A stretch of DNA of 64,000 nucleotides from Oenococcus sp. UCMA 16435 (GCA_004010835.2 CP030868.2:248001-312000), one strand, 5' to 3'. Counted from the first letter of the stretch, positions 8,326 to 16,683 are shown. Program-made: numbers and translations. Notes: generated by a model not told the origin, from the sequence alone.

Positions 8326-8913
8326 TTAGCTGAACAGTTTATCACTATCTTCATTCGTAAAAATAAGCATAGCTACCAATTCCATAACCGAAGTAATTAA
8401 AACAAAAGGTGGAAAATAAAATATCAAGATTGCAACAACCAGTGCCAACAGATAAAAAATTGGATGTTTTGTAAATCGATAAATGGACATACTTTCGATT
8501 TTGTGTTTGATTTTCTTATTTTCCTCAGCTGATTTTATTTCATAACTGAGCCATTGATAAGCAAATGTCCAAACTAGGAAAACAAAATAATAGAAAAGAG
8601 CTGGTGGAAGACGATCAATATATTTGCCTAGCCAGGCCGTGCTAACGGGATAAAAGCTCATAACAAACAGCCAAAGGTTGTTGGCCCAAAATATCTTTTT
8701 AGATATGATCTTAGTTAAAGAAAACATGTAATGGTGATTGTACCAGGCAACCAGAATAAAGAAAAAACTGATTGCATAAGCAATAAATGCAGATAAATTA
8801 TCTAATAGATTGGACCATTGATAGCCATTGGGTACTTTAATCTCTAAAACCATAATCGTTAGGATTATAGCGACAATTGCGTCGGTAAAAGACTCTACCC
8901 TTGCTTTATTCAT
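8326..8913 (-). CDS. TMEM175 family (DUF1211) putative K+ channel
   Basis: 195 residues with about six hydrophobic segments. The start RVESFTDAIVAIILTIMVLE carries the RxxxF(S/T)D signature of the TMEM175/DUF1211 family; bacterial members are potassium channels of the cytoplasmic membrane. Start ATG 8913 has AAAGGAA upstream. It ends near the terminator of the opposite-strand small gene. Neighbouring genes are unrelated, so context adds nothing to function. Confidence 0.8.
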   Translation of the reverse strand: MNKARVESFTDAIVAIILTIMVLEIKVPNGYQWSNLLDNLSAFIAYAISFFFILVAWYNHHYMFSLTKIISKKIFWANNLWLFVMSFYPVSTAWLGKYIDRLPPALFYYFVFLVWTFAYQWLSYEIKSAEENKKIKHKIESMSIYRFTKHPIFYLLALVVAILIFYFPPFVLITSVMELVAMLIFTNEDSDKLFS

Positions 8914-9071
8914 TGTTTTTATAATTCCTTTCAGTTAATGAGGCGAAAAAGTTTACTAGATTAACTTCATTTATTATTTTCGAATATTTATAAAATATTA
9001 GGAGGCCGCTTCTTGACTCATATTTTCGAATTATTGAGAAGCTTGGATACATTATTTCTAAAAATATCAGT

Positions 9072-9451
9072 TTAAATAAATTCTTGACCATTAGGTAATA
9101 TTTTCCTAATTCCGCCAACTGGTTTCGGGTCATCCCCGATATAACGAGGAATTAAGTGAAAGTGGCAGTGCATAACAGTTTGGCCACCATACTTACCGAC
9201 ATTGGTACCAACATTATAACCGTCTGCTTTAAAATTCTTGTCAATTAATTCTTTTCCTTTGTAAATAAGTTTCCTAATCGCCAATAATTCTTCCCCACTT
9301 AAATCAAAAAATCTTCTTTATGATCTTTAGGAATTATCAAAAGATGTCTTTTATTAGCCGGATGAATATCCCAAAAAGCGACTGCTAAATCGTTCTCAAA
9401 AACAATCTTAATAGCATCTCTCCGACAGAAAATACAATTTTCTCTTTTCAC
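9072..9451 (-). pseudogene. HIT family hydrolase, frameshifted
   Basis: A GTG start at 9451 with an AAAGGG site gives the N-terminus (CIFC zinc-type motif, then ANKRHLLIIPK), and the frame stops 50 codons later. The rest, including HCHFHLIPRY (HIT triad HxHxHxx), continues in another frame to 9072. One base added to the T6 run on the minus strand (plus 9306-9311) would join the two as ...EDFFDLSGEELLAIRK. HIT proteins are nucleotidyl hydrolases. Either a genuine loss or a sequencing error. Confidence 0.8.
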
Positions 9452-9553
9452 AATTCCCTTTCCTGATTCGAACTTTATATATCATCTATCATCCACCTTT
9501 TGGGGTGTTACACTATCATCAAAATTTATTTTTTAGAAACGGCAATTATTTTA

Positions 9554-10000
9554 ATGAGCAATATAGAAGCGTATTGGAATACATTTAAAAATAAAAATAA
9601 TATTACGACGGATAGATATTCCGCGTTCGCTTTCGGCTGGCCTGAAAGTATGCAAAACGAACTGGCAGAATTAGTTAAAAACGGAATCAAGACTGCCACA
9701 ACCTCTGCTTTTGAATTATATGAGACCGACGAAGAAATACCTTTTGTTGGTGAATATAATGTAATTTTGGATGGCCGGGGCAGCCCTGTCTGTATTACAC
9801 AAACTAAAGTCGTTGAAACGATACCTTTCAACCTGATTTCTCAGGAACACGCCTTTCACGAAGGTGAAGGAGATCGTAGCTATGATTATTGGCGAAAAGC
9901 TCATGAAGATTTCTTTAATAAAGAATTCAAAGAAAATAAAAAAACTTTCAAATTAGACACTTCCTGCATTTGCGAAGTGTTTGAACTTGTCTTTAAATAA
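9554..10000 (+). CDS. ASCH domain protein
   Basis: About 148 residues from ATG 9554. The signature is complete: KNGIKTATTSAFELY, a GEYN strand, GSPVCITQTKVVE, and the end AFHEGEGDRSYDYWRKAHEDFF. ASCH domains resemble PUA RNA-binding folds, and some act on modified nucleosides (YqfB-type amidohydrolase). No clear Shine-Dalgarno precedes this ATG. The longer frame from 9500 has no better site and adds residues not expected in the family. Confidence 0.8.
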   Translation: MSNIEAYWNTFKNKNNITTDRYSAFAFGWPESMQNELAELVKNGIKTATTSAFELYETDEEIPFVGEYNVILDGRGSPVCITQTKVVETIPFNLISQEHAFHEGEGDRSYDYWRKAHEDFFNKEFKENKKTFKLDTSCICEVFELVFK

Positions 10001-10015
10001 GTATCATAAGAAAAA

Positions 10016-10305
10016 GCAAACCACTATCTCCGGGATATTTAAATGAACAATTGTGTGGTTATGCTTCAGAACAATTAAGCCATAAGGAAGGCCGATTATT
10101 ATACCTTGGCATAGATGAGAAATATCGTCAATAAGGCATTGCAACTGCTTTAATGGAACAAGTATGGAATTTTTCACATGATAATTGCCAGGACAAAATA
10201 ATGCTAGTCCAATCTGACCATGCCCAAGCAGCTGGAAAATTATATAAAAAATTAGGATTTAAAAAAATCAAACAACTTTTATCTTTCGAACTAATAATTA
10301 ATTAA
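10016..10305 (+). pseudogene. GNAT acetyltransferase remnant
   Basis: Conceptual translation in the frame ending at TAA 10303-10305 shows YLGIDEKYRQ-stop-GIATALMEQ, then AAGKLYKKLGFKK, typical of the acetyl-CoA-binding motif and C-terminus of GNAT enzymes. A TAA (10132-10134) interrupts the CoA-binding motif, and no start codon or N-terminal half remains. It directly follows the ASCH gene. Confidence 0.75.
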
Positions 10306-10672
10306 CTATTTCAAAGATCATATTTCCAAAGTTAACTTTCCGCGAAAACAAACTAAAAACTGCCGATTTAACATTAATTTATAAAGTTCTACCAATTAAA
10401 ACATAAATGCCTTTTCTAAATATGAAATTATATAAATAATCTGTGAAATTTAATTTATTTTGTAGGAGGACAAAACTTTATTATATATATTAAAGTTTAA
10501 GCACTGCCATTGCGCACATGAAAAATAATTTTGAATAAAAAACCGCCTCAATTAAGAGACGATCTTACAATTTAAAACATCAGAAATAAATTTTAATTAA
10601 GTTGCATACATTAAAATATCAGTCAGCCATATATTAAAAATCCTTAGAATATTTTATTTATGTTTAAGCCTT
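10306..10672. other. Intergenic region with dyads and a terminator
   Basis: 367 bp without a recognised gene. It contains an AGGAGG followed by a dyad AAACTTTA/TAAAGTTT around 10473-10500 with no start codon in reach, and the minus-strand terminator at 10535-10563. Confidence 0.4.
10535..10563 (-). terminator. Terminator downstream of pnuC
   Basis: On the minus strand CGTCTC-TTAATT-GAGGCG (one T-G pair) is followed by GTTTTTT, about 110 nt after the pnuC stop. Confidence 0.65.
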
Positions 10673-11467
10673 TTAGTTTTGATCATTATCATAGAACCAC
10701 ATATACGCACCATAGAAAGCATTAACTGTCATTAAAATCTGTAATACTAGCATCGACAATGACGCTGGACTGGAAACTTCTAATTGATTGAACCATACTA
10801 CGACATTAATCACATCCAGAGCAATCCAGGCAATCCACTGTGAACGATAACCATAAGTCATTAGAACTTGTCCGACAATACCTAGAGGCAATAAAGTGGC
10901 GTCAAGATAAATTTGTGTCCCATTCAATTTTTTAGATGTATAGAGAACGATTAAATAAAGAATAATAGAAAATACAATCCAGAAGCCGCCCTGTAACCAG
11001 GTCATTTTTCTTGATTTTAATTCAATTCCATTGTTTTGATTTTCAATATCTCTGCCCCACACATAAATACCAACAAATTGCATTACAAAGTAAAATATCT
11101 GTGAATAAATATCTCCGATTAATCTATTTTCAAAATCGGTAAACAGCCAAGCACCAGCACTTAAGGCTCCCCATGAATAAGTAGTTAATCGGCCTTGATC
11201 ACAAAGAATCAGACTAATAATTTCAGTAATACCCGTAAATATACCGATAACACTAGCAGCGTTATATTGATTAGCTAATAAAAAAGAACCAACTTGAACT
11301 GCTAATAATCCAAACAATATTATCAGCGTTACTTTTTTTAAAGTAACAAGTTCTCGCCAGTTATTTTTAATACTAAATGTCTTTTTAATTAAATAAAAAA
11401 ACTCATTTAATTGGTTATAAACATCCTTTTTATTGGGTGTATGATGCATAGAAACATTTTCTACCAT
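10673..11467 (-). CDS. pnuC: PnuC nicotinamide riboside/NMN transporter
   Basis: 264 residues with about seven hydrophobic segments and the PnuC arrangement (GIFTGITEIISLILCDQGR, SWGALSAG, then YGYRSQW and the aromatic C-terminus). Imports nicotinamide riboside across the membrane. Start at ATG 11467 because AAAAGGAGAAAACA is directly upstream; the longer frame (to 11512) lies in the leader. NadR at 47.7 kb would phosphorylate and adenylate the imported riboside. The leader has two hairpins, suggesting regulated expression. Confidence 0.88.
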   Translation of the reverse strand: MVENVSMHHTPNKKDVYNQLNEFFYLIKKTFSIKNNWRELVTLKKVTLIILFGLLAVQVGSFLLANQYNAASVIGIFTGITEIISLILCDQGRLTTYSWGALSAGAWLFTDFENRLIGDIYSQIFYFVMQFVGIYVWGRDIENQNNGIELKSRKMTWLQGGFWIVFSIILYLIVLYTSKKLNGTQIYLDATLLPLGIVGQVLMTYGYRSQWIAWIALDVINVVVWFNQLEVSSPASLSMLVLQILMTVNAFYGAYMWFYDNDQN

Positions 11468-11575
11468 TGTTTTCTCCTTTTTGTTTTTAAAAAGAGCCGT
11501 AATCGGAAGCAACGCTCTTTAGTAATTAAATATATTGCTCTTTAATTACATAGAATGATATAGCACAAAATATCA
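11468..11575 (-). promoter_or_regulatory. Structured leader and promoter of pnuC
   Basis: Reading the minus strand: a -10-like TATATC/TATCAT near 11553-11561, then a perfect 9-bp hairpin GTAATTAAA/TTTAATTAC (loop GAGCAATATA), then AAAGAGC/GCTCTTT (16-nt loop) followed by TTAAA, then the ribosome site. Two copies of AAAGAGC allow alternative pairing. This could be an attenuator or a small riboswitch. I could not match it by eye to the described NAD-II (pnuC) motif. Confidence 0.4.
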
Positions 11576-11602
11576 AAAACAATTGATAACAAATTAAATA
11601 TT

Positions 11603-12220
11603 TTATATAACAAAGCACAATACAATAAGATTGGCTAAAATATCGACACCATCGTTATCCCAAGTCTTGCTTGCAGTCAGGGTGGCTTGGTGTTCGCTTG
11701 GAACTTGGCAATCAAGTGAAATATCTAAGTCCTTATCGATAATCTTTCCGGTTGAAAGAACATCCATGGTCATCTTTTCGACACGCGCCAAAACACCCCG
11801 AACCAAAACATCGATATCGTTATAGACGCGGCCTTGAACGTATTTCTGTTCTTCAGGTGTCCGTGGATTTTGCAAGGCGATCAGATCCTTTTCTTTGATC
11901 TGCAGTTTGCGCTTGATATAGGCAAGTTCCAAAGAAAGCCTGCTGGCTTCCCGACTGCCGATCTCTGCTTCGGCATCAAAAGCCGATAACGATGCAATTA
12001 TCGGTGTCCTGGCTCCAGCTGTTAACTCGTCCAGTTCGAGTGATTGCATTTTGCGTGTAGTAAACAACGAGTCTCCCAAAAGAACCGGATATTCACGATT
12101 GCGGGTATAATCCAAAACATCTTTTTGCGAAAATAGATCTGCAATTTCTTTATACTCATGCCGGTTAAATAGTCTTGTCTGGCTTTTTCCTGTTTAGCCA
12201 CATCTATTTCGCTCGCCCCT
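11603..12220 (-). pseudogene. Phage scar: terminase small-like start fused to major capsid fragment
   Basis: Residues from Asp at 12115 to 11603 match the N-terminal half of phage major capsid protein E (SAFDAEAEIGSREAS, AYIKRKLQIKEKDLIAL, PRTPEEQKYVQGRVYNDID, VLARVEKMTMDVLSTGKI) but stop at about 170 residues, about half the usual length. Upstream the sequence reads KQEKARQDYLTGM then, one frame over, EYKEIADLF, resembling the N-terminal helix-turn-helix of small terminase subunits. The terminase large, portal and scaffold genes normally between are gone. A deletion scar is inferred. Confidence 0.7.
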
Positions 12221-12237
12221 ATTTTTAAATAGAACTA

Positions 12238-12912
12238 TTAATTATATAAGCTATCGAACATATCCCCTAAGTTGTTATCTAGAGAATTGTATTTATCCGT
12301 CCAGCCATTGTAAGTACCTGTCGGATCAGAACAATTACTGTAAAACTTGTTAACTGCATTGATAATTTTTTTAGAAGAAGAGTAGTCGTTTGATATTTTG
12401 GCATTATTTGGATACTCTTCATAAATACTTTTGAGATGAGATAGGTCTGTTTGGGCTGCAGTTAGTTTTGCTTCGGCTTTTCCTAAATTCTTTGATTGAG
12501 AGCTTAAAGCTCCATCCACTACTTTTGTAATCCCATCAGAACTATAGTCTGTATTGTCGTTATTAAAATAACTTTGCCACTTATTGTAAATAACGGTTCC
12601 TACATCCTCCGTTTTCTCGGCGGCGGCATAAGAATCGGCTATAATGTTTGTTTTATAAGTGTTAGCTCGTTTGAATGCTGCTTTTAATTCTTTCTTTGCC
12701 TGCCTAATTTTTGCTTCGCGTTGCTGTACTTGATATTGGTTGTTGGAAACGAATCCGCCTATTACAGAAACTATAAGTATAATCGGAGAAACAAACAAAA
12801 TTATTTTTGCTGCAGTATTCCCTTTTTTTAAAATTAAAATAATTCCCGATGAAATAAAAGCCACCAAACTAATAGCAGCTATCGAAACACAAATAATGAT
12901 TAAAATTCCCAT
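12238..12912 (-). CDS. Membrane-anchored coiled-coil protein, unknown
   Basis: 224 residues. Two N-terminal membrane segments (about 3-25 and 36-57) are followed by a Lys/Ala/Glu-rich coiled coil (65-90) and a hydrophilic, probably external, helical domain with a single Cys near 193. GGGAGA precedes the ATG. It lies between phage capsid and late-regulator remnants, so it may be a prophage cargo gene. No family recognised. Confidence 0.6.
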   Translation of the reverse strand: MGILIIICVSIAAISLVAFISSGIILILKKGNTAAKIILFVSPIILIVSVIGGFVSNNQYQVQQREAKIRQAKKELKAAFKRANTYKTNIIADSYAAAEKTEDVGTVIYNKWQSYFNNDNTDYSSDGITKVVDGALSSQSKNLGKAEAKLTAAQTDLSHLKSIYEEYPNNAKISNDYSSSKKIINAVNKFYSNCSDPTGTYNGWTDKYNSLDNNLGDMFDSLYN

Positions 12913-13514
12913 GAGTCTCCCTTGATCTCCCTCTGGTTTTAGAACCTATAATGAATTTTAATTTAAAAGATTCCTATTGAATAAAAATTTATTCAATTAA
13001 TGTCCTGGTTGCATAATCTCTTATTCATCAACGCCTAGCACCCTTTTTTATTAATCCAATTTCTTAACTTAACTTCGTTAATACTTTTGGTCTGGTTGAA
13101 TAGTTCTTTTTGAACATTAAAAACCAATAACATAGTAATTAGTACAAAGTATATTGTCTTATATTTAGGTCGAATAACCACAACCATATTTGTTAAGTTT
13201 GATCACGTTTTTCCCTTGTTAAATTGTCTAATTAACTTAGTTATTTTTATCGATCTGATATTTTTAAGTTCATAATTTATTAATTTTTCGTAAAAGTAAA
13301 GAAGTTTTAGCCACGATCTTTTTTAATTTTTAAAGCAAATAAAAGATCTTTTTAATTTGGAAAATGATTTAAAAATAAATTTAATAGCCAATAAATGAAC
13401 ATTGAAAAAATAAATATTACAGTTTTTCTAATCCTGATTTCCGCGCATTTTTGAGAATACTATTTGTGTGTAGGAACAAATGTTCGGATTTCCACAGAAA
13501 GAAGTTAAATCACA
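12913..13514. other. AT-rich intergenic region with SOS-box-like dyad
   Basis: 602 bp, no gene recognised in either strand. GAACAAATGTTC at 13474-13485 matches the core of the Gram-positive LexA/DinR box (GAAC-RNRY-GTTC), though the outer bases differ. It lies 30 bp ahead of the DUF3892 copy 2 start. A weak -10 (TACTAT) precedes it. Confidence 0.4.
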
Positions 13515-13805
13515 ATGAAACAAGAAATTATAGCAATAAGATTATCTAACGAAAACAAAAGAATTGTTGCAGTAAAAATTAAATTGGATGATATACAGAA
13601 AGCTTTAGGTATAAACAATATAATAGATGCCTCTAGTTTATATTTGAATATCAAAGATCATAATTACGAATATTTTTATACAGATAATAAAGGTCGAGAG
13701 GCAGAAGTAGAAGTTATAAACGGGGATTTGAGAGATAGAGCTTATATAAAGACTAAAGCTGATTTGACTAGAATTGATAACCTTTTGAGCCTAGATCGTT
13801 TTTAA
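13515..13805 (+). CDS. DUF3892 domain protein, copy 2
   Basis: 96 residues, paralogue of the 7451 gene: IIAIRLSNENKRIVAVKIK, EYFYTDNKGRE, and the family ending AYIKTKADLTRIDNLLSLDRF (seen in pieces). AAAGAAG precedes ATG 13515, and a strong terminator overlaps the stop. It stands just outside the prophage early module, on the opposite strand, like an autonomous cargo gene. Function unknown. Confidence 0.7.
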   Translation: MKQEIIAIRLSNENKRIVAVKIKLDDIQKALGINNIIDASSLYLNIKDHNYEYFYTDNKGREAEVEVINGDLRDRAYIKTKADLTRIDNLLSLDRF

Positions 13806-13829
13806 AAAGACCAATTAAGGTCTTTTTTT
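13804..13829 (+). terminator. Rho-independent terminator
   Basis: AAAAAGACC-AATTAA-GGTCTTTTTTT overlapping the DUF3892 copy 2 stop. The A run upstream means it could also stop minus-strand transcription. Confidence 0.85.
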
Positions 13830-13915
13830 ATATATAATGAATATCCTTTAGCGTTTGATCATTAAACTCGAAACACTCCGTCTTCTTGGTTGCCATCGTA
13901 CAACCGTTCTTGCTT

Positions 13916-14320
13916 TCATATGGATCGCTTTTCTTGAATGTTCCTACTTGATCTTCGACTATAACCATGAGCAGCTGCTACATCGGTCCACTGCCGATCG
14001 TGATAGATGTTATCGACATAATAGCTGATAAATAAACGCCGGTATTTTAGGGGGATGTTTTTAATCGATAAAAGACAAGCCTGTAACTGGCTTTGAGCTT
14101 TCATTCGGTGAAAGACTTTGTTTTCTTGGGAGTTTTCAGCTGAAACGGATTTAGGCATATCTGACCAGATCGAAGATTTTAAATCATCGGTCGATGTCCC
14201 AGCTTGAGCGACTAAACGCTCGAATCTACTGGGGCGATTATGATTTGACTTGAAGAATGATCTGACATTTTCGATCGTGGCCTTTTCATCGACCTCGTCC
14301 AGCAAACTGATTTGTTCCAT
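13916..14320 (-). CDS. ArpU-family phage transcriptional regulator
   Basis: About 134 residues from ATG 14320 (AAAGGAGAG upstream), starting MEQISLLDEVDEKATIENV. The middle matches ArpU-type regulators (VAQAGTSTDDLKS, then LKYRRLFISYYV and a sigma-like VAAAHGYSRRS). They switch on late phage genes. The C-terminus is a little short and may be frameshifted near 13930. It is the last gene of the minus-strand early module; the late genes it would control are missing apart from the scar at 11.6-12.2 kb. Confidence 0.75.
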   Translation of the reverse strand: MEQISLLDEVDEKATIENVRSFFKSNHNRPSRFERLVAQAGTSTDDLKSSIWSDMPKSVSAENSQENKVFHRMKAQSQLQACLLSIKNIPLKYRRLFISYYVDNIYHDRQWTDVAAAHGYSRRSSRNIQEKRSI

Positions 14321-14331
14321 TGACTCTCCTT

Positions 14332-14700
14332 TCAATTGATTTTTCTGATTGTGATTTTGACCTGCTCTTTTCCAGAGCAAAAATGCTTATCGATATAAGA
14401 CCTGCAGATCAGGTTGTCATCAGGAATAACTTTTGCTTTAACCAAGGTATCGGTTAAAGCTTTAAAGAGATTATCGATATCAGCGACCGGGTGTTTATCA
14501 AACCATGCTTCATAAGAGAACTCGTATGCTCTAGCGTCTTTGGTCTCTAGATAGATCATCGGCCAATCGTTATGAGTGATTAAGGCCCAGTCTTTTCTAA
14601 ACTGGGTATATCTCTTTGGATAATATGGGTGGCCGTATCTAGGGACTTTAGGCCTGGATGCCGGAACAGGTCGAATCTTATAGACCTTTTCAAAGGTCAT
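14332..14700 (-). CDS. rusA: RusA-family Holliday junction resolvase (phage)
   Basis: 122 residues. RusA catalytic aspartates are visible in VADIDNLFKALTDTL and KVIPDDNLI, and the N-terminus PVPASRPK fits the family. It cuts Holliday junctions in phage recombination and replication. The start overlaps the preceding 55-residue gene (coupled translation), and it is followed by arpU. Confidence 0.85.
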   Translation of the reverse strand: MTFEKVYKIRPVPASRPKVPRYGHPYYPKRYTQFRKDWALITHNDWPMIYLETKDARAYEFSYEAWFDKHPVADIDNLFKALTDTLVKAKVIPDDNLICRSYIDKHFCSGKEQVKITIRKIN

Positions 14701-14857
14701 GTCTTTTTTCCTTTAAAAGGTCACGCTTATATTCAAGGCTGCTGATTAAGCCGTTTAGATAATTACTCTGTTTGCTGTTCTTCTTTGCAAACTGGAGATC
14801 AAACTGATAGCCCCTGATTTGAGTTTCCAGTTTCTCGATTTCTTTTCTTTTCGTCAT
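14690..14857 (-). CDS. Small phage coiled-coil protein (55 aa)
   Basis: ATG 14857 overlaps the stop of the Rep fragment gene (ATGA), and the stop overlaps the rusA start, so it sits in a tightly coupled early operon. The sequence is Lys/Glu/Leu rich (KRKEIEKLETQI...LISSLEYKRDLLKEKR) and likely a coiled coil. No family recognised. Support is from gene packing. Confidence 0.6.
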   Translation of the reverse strand: MTKRKEIEKLETQIRGYQFDLQFAKKNSKQSNYLNGLISSLEYKRDLLKEKRHDL

Positions 14858-15300
14858 GAGTTACCAGCCTTGTATTTCTCTAAAGCATCCAAAGCAACCT
14901 GATTGTCAATTTTTTCAGCACTGCCATAATCAATCGATATTTCTTTTTGTTTGACATCAGCCTGCTTGTATTCCCACTTAATCGTATTGTTCAGTCTTTC
15001 ATCAAAGCGGCCGTTAAAGATTGTTTCCGGTCTTAGAAACTGTTCGTATTCAGCTTTGCCTTTCCAATGTGAACAGGCTCGATCGATTACGGTCTTTAGG
15101 TCTTCAGGACTAAAACCTTCGTTTAGTCTGGCGATGATCGGTTTGGTGTTCTTCTTTGCTAGTAGATTGAACTTTCGATTGCTTTGTTCATTGAAATAGT
15201 TCAGAGCCTTTCTAGCAATCGTGATATTTGGTGATGATAACGAGTCAGGCTTGCCTGACATAATGTCTTTATCTGTATCTGATTCTGTTACGTTATGCAA
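14854..15300 (-). pseudogene. Phage replication protein, C-terminal fragment
   Basis: The frame (open back to about 15335) keeps the conserved phage C-terminal domain: ALNYFNEQSNRKFNLLAKK, LNEGFSPEDLKTVIDRAC, and FLRPETIFNGRFDERLN. Such proteins normally have an N-terminal winged-helix DNA-binding domain of 100 or more residues, which is absent; a stop codon closes the frame upstream and only a TTG start is available. A deletion appears to have joined it to the fragment at 15358. Confidence 0.65.
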
Positions 15301-15357
15301 TGTCTCGTGTAACGTTGCATCTTTCTTCTTAAATTAGGAAAAAGTAATTCTTTTTGT

Positions 15358-15441
15358 TTAAACGAAAATTCTTAATTGCGATACGTTGGCAACTTGGGCA
15401 ACTTGGCCAACTTCGTCAATAACTCTAATTTCGTTACTCAT
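15358..15441 (-). pseudogene. Short 5' fragment, possibly of phage recT-like gene
   Basis: 27 codons from ATG 15441 with AGGT upstream: MSNEIRVID, then VGQVAQVANVSQLRIFV. The VAQV..VSQL pattern recalls the N-terminus of RecT-type annealases, but it is too short to be sure. It precedes the truncated replication gene, consistent with an internal deletion between a recombinase and rep. Confidence 0.35.
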
Positions 15442-15448
15442 GCTATAA

Positions 15449-15706
15449 TTACCTCGTAAATTTGTTATTACTTCCGATTGCAGTCGGAAGTTTTTTTTTA
15501 ATAAGTTCTTTTGTTATTCGTCTGCCACACATTGGACAAAAGTTGACTTGAAACGATGTTATAAATTCGTTAGTCCTATAAAGTTCTAAGTGTGCAGGTG
15601 AAACTTCAATAAAGTTTTTATAATCGTCATATCTAGAAGAATTAACGTGTTTGACTATTTCTCCATAATGGTGGCAATATGGACAATCATCTTGACTAAT
15701 ATTCAT
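15449..15706 (-). CDS. Small zinc-ribbon phage protein
   Basis: 85 residues with paired CPYC (residues 8-11) and CPMCGRR (57-63), a zinc-ribbon-like arrangement, and a basic C-terminus. Its start overlaps the preceding gene by four bases. Of the Lar/YfdR-like class of small phage proteins by layout only. Function unknown. Confidence 0.6.
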   Translation of the reverse strand: MNISQDDCPYCHHYGEIVKHVNSSRYDDYKNFIEVSPAHLELYRTNEFITSFQVNFCPMCGRRITKELIKKKLPTAIGSNNKFTR

Positions 15707-15993
15707 GCTGTCCTTTCTTTATATGAAAGTTTGTATCCCTGAATTTCTTTGCCAGTTTTTAAAGCGTAGTGAGCATTGCAATGAAGTTTTTTGCTTGCTT
15801 TTCTAACAGATTCAATTTCAACTTGTTCACCAGTCTCTATATAGGTGGCTATAACCAACCGGTTTTTGTTGTTTTTGGCTTTATCTAATGAAGCTTTGAA
15901 AAGATCAATACCCTGTTTTAAGCCTTTGGCCTTATGCAAAATCGTTTGTTTACTTTCTTCTTTAGTGAAGCTGCTGAGTCTGATTGCTTCCAT
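15703..15993 (-). CDS. Phage protein with NUMOD1-like C-terminus
   Basis: 96 residues. The C-terminal part (TGEQVEIESVRKASKKL...GYKLSY) resembles NUMOD1-type DNA-recognition modules found with homing endonucleases. No nuclease domain is present. Start and stop both overlap neighbours, so it belongs to the early operon. DNA binding is an inference. Confidence 0.5.
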   Translation of the reverse strand: MEAIRLSSFTKEESKQTILHKAKGLKQGIDLFKASLDKAKNNKNRLVIATYIETGEQVEIESVRKASKKLHCNAHYALKTGKEIQGYKLSYKERTA

Positions 15994-16136
15994 TAGTTGT
16001 CAGCTCTTTGGAAAAATTCTTTTAAAGTCATACCTGATAATTTCCATTGGACGATTGCCATGCTGATTATTGATAAACAAATTCCGGCCACTGCTCCGGC
16101 TGCCAACATTGCGAGTTCTAAATTTATTAAGTTCAT
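15993..16136 (-). CDS. Small single-pass membrane phage protein (47 aa)
   Basis: ATG 16136 with AAAGGAAA upstream; the stop overlaps the next ATG. One hydrophobic segment (about residues 8-28, AMLAAGAVAGICLSIISMA) and a basic/acidic tail. Typical of small phage membrane proteins, but family not recognised. Confidence 0.6.
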   Translation of the reverse strand: MNLINLELAMLAAGAVAGICLSIISMAIVQWKLSGMTLKEFFQRADN

Positions 16137-16149
16137 AAGTGTTTCCTTT

Positions 16150-16332
16150 CTAGATACTTTCTAAATATTCTTCAAACTGTTTTCTCGGAAATAGCAGCTT
16201 GTTTCCAATTCTTTTTTCAGAAACAACATCTTTGAAATCTTGTGTATATCTGATGTGTTCATCGAAGAAATTTGGTGAACAAGGTATTTTTTTAGCTATT
16301 TGCTTGTGTGTCATGAAAAACGTTTCTTCCAT
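16150..16332 (-). CDS. Excisionase/DUF771-like DNA-binding protein
   Basis: 60 residues with helix-turn-helix-like content: MTHKQIAKKIPCSPNFFDEH, then GNKLLFPRKQFEEYLESI. The layout matches small Xis-type or DUF771 phage proteins that bind DNA and take part in excision or early control. AAAGGA lies upstream of the ATG. Confidence 0.55.
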   Translation of the reverse strand: MEETFFMTHKQIAKKIPCSPNFFDEHIRYTQDFKDVVSEKRIGNKLLFPRKQFEEYLESI

Positions 16333-16431
16333 GTGAGTCCTTTCTGTTTTTTTGATTCGCTTTCCAAGATTTGATTGATAATTTGTTTATCAGCACTGCA
16401 ATGCTGAAATCTAGGAAAAGAAGACAATGAA

Positions 16432-16683
16432 TTGGTTAAACTTACTTCTGAGCAAAGAGCTAAAGCAATCGAGGTATATGGAGTTAACAAATCAGTGCAT
16501 TTTATCGAAGAAATAAATGCTAAAAAACAATATGATAGTGCCACTGCGATAATGTTTGCTGATAAACATGCCAGGTCACTTTTGCACTATGCGCTCGAAG
16601 CCTCGACATTTTCAGATGATGAATTATTCAACAAGATGAATGAAGAAGATGCCAAGATTCGTGCTAAATCAAATAAAAATTAA
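16432..16683 (+). CDS. Hypothetical protein on the opposite strand of the early module
   Basis: 83 residues, start uncertain (TTG 16432 with AGGAAAAGAAG about 10 nt upstream; no ATG in frame). Charged, helical sequence without Cys (TSEQRAKAIEVYGVNKSV...NKMNEEDAKIRAK). A plus-strand terminator follows at 16836-16858. The orientation against its neighbours suggests an independently expressed cargo gene or an N-truncated remnant. Confidence 0.45.
   Translation: MVKLTSEQRAKAIEVYGVNKSVHFIEEINAKKQYDSATAIMFADKHARSLLHYALEASTFSDDELFNKMNEEDAKIRAKSNKN

Noticed and set aside
11468..11575. NAD-II riboswitch assignment for the pnuC leader
   Set aside because: Location fits but I could not line up the conserved bases by eye, so only a structured leader is claimed.
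16311..16544. 77-codon minus-strand frame
   Set aside because: Shadow of the plus-strand 16432 frame, no ribosome site, Ser/Cys-rich antisense-like composition.
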